Below, piece by piece: positions 1 through 4,909 of a DNA stretch of 7,854 nt (positions are counted from its first letter, which is position 1; each line of letters begins with the position of its first letter). Origin of the DNA: VBKO01 sp036393835 (lineage in GTDB: Bacteria; Myxococcota; Myxococcia; Myxococcales; 40CM-4-68-19). Where the stretch lies: NCBI GenBank assembly GCA_036393835.1, contig DASWGI010000327.1, positions 1-7,854 on the forward strand, written 5' to 3'. Made by a program: the position numbers and the translations under genes. The notes beneath the pieces are model-generated. The model was not told where the DNA came from and made no database searches. It worked only from the letters and a program-made list of their open reading frames with translations.

Positions 1-125
1 ACGCGGACGGCACCGGCTGGACGGGCGTGGACACGGGCAACGACTTCGGATGGTCGGGCCCGCGCGTCGACGACACGGCCGCGTACTATTTTCACGCCGG
101 CGCGCTGCTCAAGCGACTGAAATAG
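1..125 (+). CDS. C-terminal end of an unrecognised protein (5' truncated by window)
   Basis: An open frame runs from base 3 to a TAG stop at 123-125 and gives 40 residues; the gene begins outside the window. The segment is rich in Gly, Asp and aromatic residues (GTGWTGVDTGNDFGW) and ends in a short helix-like stretch, YFHAGALLKRLK. The codons have the GC-rich third positions seen in the neighbouring genes, which supports real coding. I do not recognise the family from this fragment. Its stop is only 4 bp from the stop of the convergent zinc-ribbon gene, so the two transcripts must overlap or end inside each other; I saw no hairpin terminator in the gap. Confidence 0.6.
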   Translation, partial: ADGTGWTGVDTGNDFGWSGPRVDDTAAYYFHAGALLKRLK

Positions 126-129
126 CGGC

Positions 130-381
130 TCAGTCCTCGTCCGACTCGGCCGCGTCGTCTTCCTCCTCGGCCTCGGCTTCTTCCTCGTCGCCGGCCGCCG
201 GCTCCTCCGGCTCGACCTGGCGCGGGGGTGCGGCACGGGCGCCTCTGCCGGCGGGCTTGCCGGACGTGGCCTCGCGCTGGTCCGCCCCGCACTTCGGGCA
301 CGCGGGGAAGGGCTTCTTCAGGTCGTAGAATTTCGTGCCGCACTTGAAGCAGACGTACTTGGTGCCCAGGTCGCGCGCCAT
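130..381 (-). CDS. FYDLN acid family zinc-ribbon protein (TIGR02300-like)
   Basis: This small protein of 83 residues has an N-terminal zinc ribbon followed by a very acidic tail. Two Cys pairs are visible, C11-x2-C14 (CFKC) and C28-x2-C31 (CPKC), with the family hallmark KFYDL at residues 17-21 between them. Residues 40-55 are a basic Gly/Ala/Arg linker, and residues 58-83 are almost all Glu, Asp and Ala. This order matches the FYDLN acid family, whose molecular role is not established; metal binding through the four Cys is an inference from the ribbon pattern. The ATG at 379-381 is preceded by a purine-rich GAGGGGGA ribosome binding site, and the protein starts MARDLGTKYVC, typical of the family, so the start is secure. 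It is transcribed alone, divergently from the FN3-like gene. The tail is encoded by runs of GAG, GAA and GAC codons. Confidence 0.9.
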   Translation of the reverse strand: MARDLGTKYVCFKCGTKFYDLKKPFPACPKCGADQREATSGKPAGRGARAAPPRQVEPEEPAAGDEEEAEAEEEDDAAESDED

Positions 382-410
382 CGTCCCCCTCGGAGGTCCG
401 AGCGGGGCGG

Positions 411-439
411 CACATAGACCACGGATTCGCGGAAGTCAA
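411..439 (-). promoter_or_regulatory. Probable sigma70-type promoter for the FYDLN zinc-ribbon gene
   Basis: On the minus strand, TTGACT (bases 439-434) is followed after exactly 17 bp by TATGTG (416-411). The -35 box matches the consensus at five of six bases; the -10 box keeps only the initial TAT. Initiation would fall near base 404, leaving a leader of about 23 nt that holds the ribosome binding site. This is a visual match only. Confidence 0.45.
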
Positions 440-454
440 ACGCCGCATCGCAGG

Positions 455-482
455 TTTCGAGCGCCGCCTCATCTGGTAGGCT
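455..482 (+). promoter_or_regulatory. Weak candidate promoter for the 510-2783 gene pair
   Basis: TAGGCT (477-482), preceded by TG at 475-476, lies about 28 bp before the ATG at 510. A poor -35 candidate, TTTCGA (455-460), is 16 bp upstream. The position fits a short leader holding the ribosome binding site at 496-503. The match is weak and rests mostly on position. Confidence 0.25.
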
Positions 483-509
483 GCCCCCCTACATCGGAGG
501 GGGTCCGCC

Positions 510-1757
510 ATGGCGCTGAACCTGGTCCTCGTCCCGCAGCGGCAGAGCAGCAAGGGAATGGCCCTGGCCTGGGGCGAGATGGAAGGAGTGCAGGCCTACG
601 AGGTCTTCGTGGCGCACAAGCGGCTGTCGCCGGAAGAGCTGGAGGCGGCCGAGTCGCTGGGGGGAACGGACGACTGCCTGTTCGCCAAGGTCGGGCCGGA
701 GGTGAAGTCGGTGGTCGACGACGTCACCCCCGCGGGCGAGCCGCGCTTCTACGCGGTGGCGATCATCTTCGCCGACGGCACGGTGAAGCCGGCCCGCTTC
801 CGCGCCATGCCCGACGGCGCGACGCCTGCTTCGCTAGCGCTCTCCAGCGCGCAGGGCGCCGCCCGCCCCGCCGCCGCCCCGCCACGCAGGGCGCCGCCTC
901 CACCTGCCGCCGCGCCGCTTCCGCCGGTGCCCGCGGAGGATCCGCTCGAGGCGCGCAAGCGCGCCCAGCGCGAGGCCCGCGCCCGCGTGACGGCGGAATC
1001 GCTGACCGAACCGCCTGGTCCCGCCGAGGTGTTCGGCCGCGGGCAGCCGTTCATCCGGGTCGCGCCCGGTGCGGAATCCCCCCGCGCTGCCGCCCAGCCG
1101 CCTCCCCCCGCCGCGGCCCAGCCTGCCCGTCCGGCGCAGGAACCCGCCCGCCAGCCCCAGGAGCCGCCGCGCGCGGCCTCCCAGGCGGCACCCGAGCCTC
1201 CCGCCCCTCCGTCCAGCATCCCGCTCGAGCACGACCTCGAGGTGCGGATGAGCGGCGCCGACCAGACCTGGGACGGGCTGCGCATCTGCTGGGATCGCGA
1301 TCCCCGCGCCGCGGCCTACGAGGTCATCGTTTCCGACCACCAGATCTTCGCGGAAGAGCTCAAGGACGCCCTCGCCGGCCGCGCCGACTTCACCACGGCG
1401 GTGGCAGTCGCTCCTTCGGTCAGCGCCGTGATCGACAACGTGACTCCCCGCGACGCGCGGGGCTGGTACGCGGTCCTCGTCCGCTCCCGCGACGGCAAGC
1501 GCGCGGCGCATCCTTTCCAGGTGGGCGACGCCGCGGCGACCGGAAAGGCCGTCGCCCCGTTCCTCAATCCGAACCGCACCGCCGAGGTCCGCGCCGAGGC
1601 CGAAGGGATGGTCGAGGAAGCGCGCGAGCAGTGGCAGCGCTGGAAGTCCGAGCAGGACGGCGGCGCGCGCGCCGAGGCGAAGCGGCTGGTGCACGACGCG
1701 CTGCTCGTCTTCCCGGGGCTGCCCTCGGCCAGGGCGCTCGCCGCCGAGATGGGGTAG
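510..1757 (+). CDS. Hypothetical protein with two fibronectin-III-like domains and a Pro/Ala linker
   Basis: The 415-residue product has no signal peptide or membrane segment, so it is probably cytoplasmic. Residues about 17-97 and 252-336 look like duplicated beta-sandwich domains in fibronectin type III style. Each has a Trp strand (LAWGEMEG, ICWDRDPR), then AYEVFV or AYEVIV, an EEL helix-like insert, VDDVTP or IDNVTP, and FYAVAIIFADG or WYAVLVRSRDG. Between them, residues 105-240 form a Pro/Ala/Arg-rich, probably disordered linker that contains a charged patch (146-165). Residues 354-415 look alpha-helical (EVRAEAEGMVEEAREQWQRW) and may pack against a partner. The ATG at 510 has GGAGGGGG at 496-503 with suitable spacing. 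It lies 27 bp upstream of the methyltransferase gene and is probably co-transcribed with it. FN3-like folds usually mediate protein or glycan binding; the actual partner is unknown. Confidence 0.85.
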   Translation: MALNLVLVPQRQSSKGMALAWGEMEGVQAYEVFVAHKRLSPEELEAAESLGGTDDCLFAKVGPEVKSVVDDVTPAGEPRFYAVAIIFADGTVKPARFRAMPDGATPASLALSSAQGAARPAAAPPRRAPPPPAAAPLPPVPAEDPLEARKRAQREARARVTAESLTEPPGPAEVFGRGQPFIRVAPGAESPRAAAQPPPPAAAQPARPAQEPARQPQEPPRAASQAAPEPPAPPSSIPLEHDLEVRMSGADQTWDGLRICWDRDPRAAAYEVIVSDHQIFAEELKDALAGRADFTTAVAVAPSVSAVIDNVTPRDARGWYAVLVRSRDGKRAAHPFQVGDAAATGKAVAPFLNPNRTAEVRAEAEGMVEEAREQWQRWKSEQDGGARAEAKRLVHDALLVFPGLPSARALAAEMG

Positions 1758-1784
1758 CCCATCCGGCTCGATCTGCCGCGGCTG

Positions 1785-2783
1785 TTGCCCCTGGTCTGCC
1801 CCGGGTGCCGCAAGCGTTCCGAGCGGGGCGTGGAGCTGGCGGCGCTGGAGATCGAGTCGCGCTCCCGCACCGAGGGCGAGGAGCTGGTGGAAGGAGTGCT
1901 GCGCTGCACGGGGTGCGCGCGGCGCTTCGCGGTGGTCGACGGCATCCCCGTGCTGCTGCGCGAAGTAGGGGAGGCGCATCTGCTGGGTCTCCTGTCGCAG
2001 CCCCTCGATCCCGAGGTAGCCGCCGTGCTGGCGGAGCCCGGCCCGGACGAGGCGCCGCTCCCGCACGCGCTGGCGCAGCTGGGCAGCTACCTGGACTCGC
2101 AGTGGGGAGACCGCTCCGATCCGCCGCCCGGCGGACCGTCGCCGCCGTCCGGGTTCGCCGCGCTCGCGCGCAAGCTGCGGGACCTCTCGTCGGTGCGCGT
2201 GCCGCTGTGCCTGGAGCTGGGGTGCGGAGTCGGACGCGGACTCTCCGCGCTGGCGCGCGGCGCGGAAGTGGTGGTCGGCGTGGACAAGTCTCCCTGGGCG
2301 CTGCGGCTCGCGCGCCGCATCCTGCGCGGCGAGGAGGTCGGCTACCCGCGCCGCGCCGCCGGCCGCACCTACCTTCCGGCCACCGTGCGCGCGCACAAGG
2401 ACGCTGCTCCGGGCGCGCAGCTGATCTGCGCCGACGCCGTGGCCCCGCCGTTCCCTCCCGGCACCTTCCAGCGGACCGTGGCGCTGAACCTGCTCGACTC
2501 GGTGCGCTCGCCGCGCGAGCTGCTCCACCACCTCGATCAGCTCACCGCGCCTGGCGGCGACATCGCCGTTGGCTCGCCCTACGCCTGGCGCAGCGGGATC
2601 ACCGACGAGGCGGAACGGCTCGGCGGGGCCGATCCCGCCGCGGCGCTTCGCACCGAGGCCGCCCAACTCGGCTGGACCGTCGTCGAGGACGACGACCAGG
2701 TGCCGTGGACGCTCCGCCGCGACGCCCGCTCCGCAAGCCTCTACGCCGTCCACTGGCTCCGCGCCCGGCGAAGTACGGGCTGA
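1785..2783 (+). CDS. SAM-dependent class I methyltransferase with N-terminal Trm112-like zinc ribbon
   Basis: From the TTG at 1785 the product is 332 residues. The N-terminus is a Trm112-like zinc ribbon: C5-x2-C8 (CPGC) and C41-x2-C44 (CTGC), followed by RRFAVVDGIPVLL, the usual end of that domain. Residues 60-138 are a variable spacer with a Pro/Gly stretch. The Rossmann methyltransferase core begins with motif I LELGCGVGRG (143-152), then the acidic strand end VGVDKS with Asp167, then CADAVAPPFPPGTF (215-228), which fits motifs II-III, and APGG (255-258). The substrate cannot be read from sequence. The start is uncertain: TTG has no clear ribosome binding site, and the same frame stays open back to the preceding gene's TAG (1755-1757), adding PIRLDLPRLL-like residues. 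The next in-frame GTG would remove the first Cys pair. The gene ends before the inverted repeat at 2801-2876. Confidence 0.85.
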   Translation: MPLVCPGCRKRSERGVELAALEIESRSRTEGEELVEGVLRCTGCARRFAVVDGIPVLLREVGEAHLLGLLSQPLDPEVAAVLAEPGPDEAPLPHALAQLGSYLDSQWGDRSDPPPGGPSPPSGFAALARKLRDLSSVRVPLCLELGCGVGRGLSALARGAEVVVGVDKSPWALRLARRILRGEEVGYPRRAAGRTYLPATVRAHKDAAPGAQLICADAVAPPFPPGTFQRTVALNLLDSVRSPRELLHHLDQLTAPGGDIAVGSPYAWRSGITDEAERLGGADPAAALRTEAAQLGWTVVEDDDQVPWTLRRDARSASLYAVHWLRARRSTG

Positions 2784-2800
2784 AGTATGGGCTAACGACG

Positions 2801-2876
2801 AACGCGGAGGCGCTGAGGCGCGGAGATTCGATGGTTTTTTGAAGATATCGACTCCGCGACTCCGCGTCTCCGCGTT
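2801..2876. repeat. Octamer-based inverted repeat between convergent genes (REP-like, possible bidirectional terminator)
   Basis: Two 25-bp arms, 2801-2825 and 2852-2876, are reverse complements at 22 of 25 positions and enclose a 26-nt centre. Each arm is built from three 8-bp units. The left arm reads ACGCGGAG, GCGCTGAG, GCGCGGAG; the right arm reads ACTCCGCG, ACTCCGCG, TCTCCGCG, which are complementary variants. The stem can extend inward with TCGAT (2828-2832) pairing to ATCGA (2847-2851), leaving a T-rich loop with TTTTTT at 2835-2840. It fills most of the 104-bp gap between two genes that converge. The centre and right flank are more AT-rich than the genes. It could act as a transcription terminator on both strands, but there is no classic U tract directly after either arm; a dispersed repeat is equally likely. 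Confidence 0.8.
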
Positions 2877-2887
2877 GATCTTTTGGT

Positions 2888-4834
2888 CTAGTCGCGCGGG
2901 CGGTCCGGGCCCGCCTCGTCGTCGCCTTCGGCGGGTGCGTCGGGAGCCTGGTCGCCGGGGAAGGCTTCGGGGCCGCGGGCAAGCTGGGCCCATTCGGGGT
3001 CCTCGTCGGTCTCCGTCTCCACCGCGGCCGCCACCTCCTCGGCCAGCGCGAGGTCGTCCCCGCTGATCTCGGGGACCTGCCGCGCGGCCGCGGCCACGTC
3101 GCGATCGAGCTCGTTGACTGGCTCCTCTGGCGGCGCCAGCTCGGCGACGTGCACCGGCTGGTTCCGGCGCGCGGGACGCCGCTCGACGTCGCGCGCCTCG
3201 CGCCCGGGCAGCTTCAAGGCGGGTCCCGCCACGCGCTCGGGCGCGGGTGCGGCCTCCTCCGGCGCCGGATCGGCCGCGGCGGGCGCGGTCTGCGGGCCGC
3301 CGGCAGCTTCCCCGGCCGGGCCGGCGCTCGCGGGCGCGGCGTTCTTCTGCGGCCCGGCGGCCGGGGGAGCCTGCGCCGGCGCCGCTGCGTCCCCCGCCTG
3401 GGCCGGCGGGACGGCGAGCCGCCTCGTGCGCTCAGGTTCGCCTGGGGCCGCGAGCCGCTTGGTCTGCTCGGGCTGCGCCGGAGCCGCGGGCGCGGCCGGG
3501 AGCCCTTGCACGGGAGTCCGCTCGTCGATGGGCGGCGGCGTGTCGTCGCTCCGCCGCGCCGGCGCCACCTCGATCACCACCTCCTCGGCGAGCAGCTCGA
3601 CCTCCTCTGCATCCGCCGGGGCGACGGGCCCCTCCGCCGCTCGCGCCTCGGGCGACACCTCGACGCGGGCGCGGCAGAGGATCGAGCGGTCCCTGCGGCG
3701 CACCCCCGGCGCCGCCACGCGAGCCACGCGATCCCCGCCGGAGTCGACGGCCACGTGGAGCTGCGGCGAGAGCGGCTCGCCCGCCGGCGGATCGATCAGC
3801 TCCCACCCGCACAGCGCCGCCGCGCGCCCGAGCCAAGCGCGCAGCTCCGCATTCTCGCCGCGCGCCGCGCGTACCAGCGCCTGCGCCTGCCGCTCCAGCG
3901 GGGCCGCGGGATCCGGCGTCGAGGCACCCTCCAGGAGCCGCGCCACCAGCCGCTCGGCGAGGGGAAGGTCGGAAGCCGCGTACAGGTCGACCTCCGCGTG
4001 CACGCGTTGCAGGGACTGCTCGCGCGCCGCGGCCTGCGCCGAGGTCGCCCGCAGGTGCTGCGAGATGCCTTCCTGCGGCGCGCGCAGGACGCGCTCCGCC
4101 TCCACCGCCAGCGCGGCCGCCTTGTCGCAGCGCGCCGCCGCCTGCTCGGCCTGGGCGCGCTGCGAGGCGACCCGCTCGCGCAGCTCGGCGCGCAAGCCGT
4201 CCGCGAAGGCCTCGATGGCGGTGCCGCGCCCCTTCAGAACGCCACGCGGCGGCTCGCCCACACCCGGCGCCTGCGGCCGGGCCTCGACGGCCAGGAGCCG
4301 CTTCTCCAGGCTCGAGACGCGGTCCGCCTCGTCCCCGTGCGGCAGGAGGCGCCCGATCCGGCCCTCGATCTGGTCCAGGCGCCGCTCGATGGCGGCCACC
4401 CGGTCCGTGACGCTGGAGGGCGACGGGCGCGACCCGTCCGCCAGCGTGACGCGCGCCGGGGTGGGGGCGGGTGGGAGGGACTCGCTCACCTCGATCTTCC
4501 CGCGGCCGTTCGACTCGACGGTCAGGGTGGCCCCGTCCTGCCGGCGCTCGCGCACCGAGCGGACGAAGTTCCGCGCGGCGATCTGAACCTTCTCGACGTC
4601 GAGGGGCGATCCCCGCAGGGCCGTCTTCACCAGGTCGGCCAGCAGCTGGTCCGCGCGGTACGCGGTCGAGAGCTTCAGCGCGTCGCGCTGCGCCTTGAGC
4701 CGCACCTTGCGCGGCAGCCCGCTCGAGGAAAGCAGCGCCGCGCCCTCGAAATCGCGCGGCAGCTCCGCCTCGATCTCGAGCGGCACCTCCACCATCCGCG
4801 CGTCCGGCCGCGCCACCATCTTCACGCTGAACAC
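2888..4834 (-). CDS. Large hypothetical protein with coiled coil, divergent GrpE-like domain and Pro/Ala/acidic tail
   Basis: The 648-residue product has no signal peptide or membrane segment. Residues 1-118 form an unrecognised mixed alpha/beta domain. Residues 141-185 contain heptad-like coiled coil (VAAIERRLDQIEGRIGRL). Residues 205-340 are mostly helical. Residues 342-394 resemble the C-terminal beta domain of the DnaK nucleotide exchange factor GrpE: GWELIDPPAGEPLSPQLHVAV, where family members read G-x-x-x-I-x-x-x-G-x-x-F-D-P-x-x-H-x-A-V, and then RSILCRARVEV where they read RVLRPARVVV. The FDP and RPA positions have diverged, so exchange activity is doubtful. Residues 430-560 are a Pro/Ala-rich linker with paired EQTKRLAAP and ERTRRLAVP motifs, and residues 565-648 are acidic. 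The start is GTG (4832-4834) without a clear ribosome binding site; ATG at codon 6 is an alternative. It converges on the methyltransferase gene and diverges from the OPT transporter gene. Confidence 0.82.
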   Translation of the reverse strand: MFSVKMVARPDARMVEVPLEIEAELPRDFEGAALLSSSGLPRKVRLKAQRDALKLSTAYRADQLLADLVKTALRGSPLDVEKVQIAARNFVRSVRERRQDGATLTVESNGRGKIEVSESLPPAPTPARVTLADGSRPSPSSVTDRVAAIERRLDQIEGRIGRLLPHGDEADRVSSLEKRLLAVEARPQAPGVGEPPRGVLKGRGTAIEAFADGLRAELRERVASQRAQAEQAAARCDKAAALAVEAERVLRAPQEGISQHLRATSAQAAAREQSLQRVHAEVDLYAASDLPLAERLVARLLEGASTPDPAAPLERQAQALVRAARGENAELRAWLGRAAALCGWELIDPPAGEPLSPQLHVAVDSGGDRVARVAAPGVRRRDRSILCRARVEVSPEARAAEGPVAPADAEEVELLAEEVVIEVAPARRSDDTPPPIDERTPVQGLPAAPAAPAQPEQTKRLAAPGEPERTRRLAVPPAQAGDAAAPAQAPPAAGPQKNAAPASAGPAGEAAGGPQTAPAAADPAPEEAAPAPERVAGPALKLPGREARDVERRPARRNQPVHVAELAPPEEPVNELDRDVAAAARQVPEISGDDLALAEEVAAAVETETDEDPEWAQLARGPEAFPGDQAPDAPAEGDDEAGPDRPRD

Positions 4835-4840
4835 CGTGCA

Positions 4841-4846
4841 ATCTTA
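4841..4846 (-). promoter_or_regulatory. Candidate -10 box giving a leaderless start for the 648-residue protein
   Basis: On the minus strand, TAAGAT (4846-4841) lies six bases before the GTG start at 4834, so initiation at the usual distance would fall on the first base of the start codon. No convincing -35 box is found at 16-18 bp; TTGACC (4864-4859) is only 12 bp away. The lack of a ribosome binding site fits a leaderless message, but the evidence is thin. Confidence 0.25.
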
Positions 4847-4869
4847 CGACGAGGGATGGGTCAACGACA

Positions 4870-4899
4870 GTGACTCGCCCCTCGGGCGTGTGCTACCTC
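4870..4899 (+). promoter_or_regulatory. Weak candidate promoter for the OPT transporter gene
   Basis: GTGACT (4870-4875) and TACCTC (4894-4899) are 18 bp apart, with TG at 4891-4892 just before the second box. Initiation would be near 4906, only a few bases before the ATG at 4910. The stretch before that ATG is pyrimidine-rich and shows no ribosome binding site. GTCA at 4860-4863 and TGAC at 4871-4874 form a small imperfect operator-like dyad over the same region. Confidence 0.25.
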
Positions 4900-4909
4900 T
4901 CCCCACTTC

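Noticed and set aside
133..205. Apparent TCC/TCG microsatellite
   Set aside because: It is simply the acidic Glu/Asp tail of the FYDLN protein read on the other strand, with mixed codons rather than a perfect repeat.
335..2842. An 835-codon open frame on the + strand across two genes
   Set aside because: It is an out-of-frame shadow of the FN3-like and methyltransferase genes. The product is Arg/Gly/Ala low-complexity with no family motif, as expected from GC-rich codons read in another frame.
834..2993. A 719-codon minus-strand open frame antisense to the FN3-like and methyltransferase genes
   Set aside because: It runs opposite two well-supported genes, crosses the intergenic hairpin, and encodes Arg/Ala/Gly-rich sequence with no recognisable domain.
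4859..4864. TTGACC as a -35 box for the minus-strand gene at 4834
   Set aside because: The only reasonable -10 candidate, TAAGAT, is 12 bp away, too short for a standard promoter, and 17 bp spacing lands on TTGCAC.
3149..4873. Long + strand open frames opposite the GrpE-like protein gene
   Set aside because: The minus-strand frame shows organised domains and gene-like codon use. The opposite frames are Arg-rich shadows with no domain structure.
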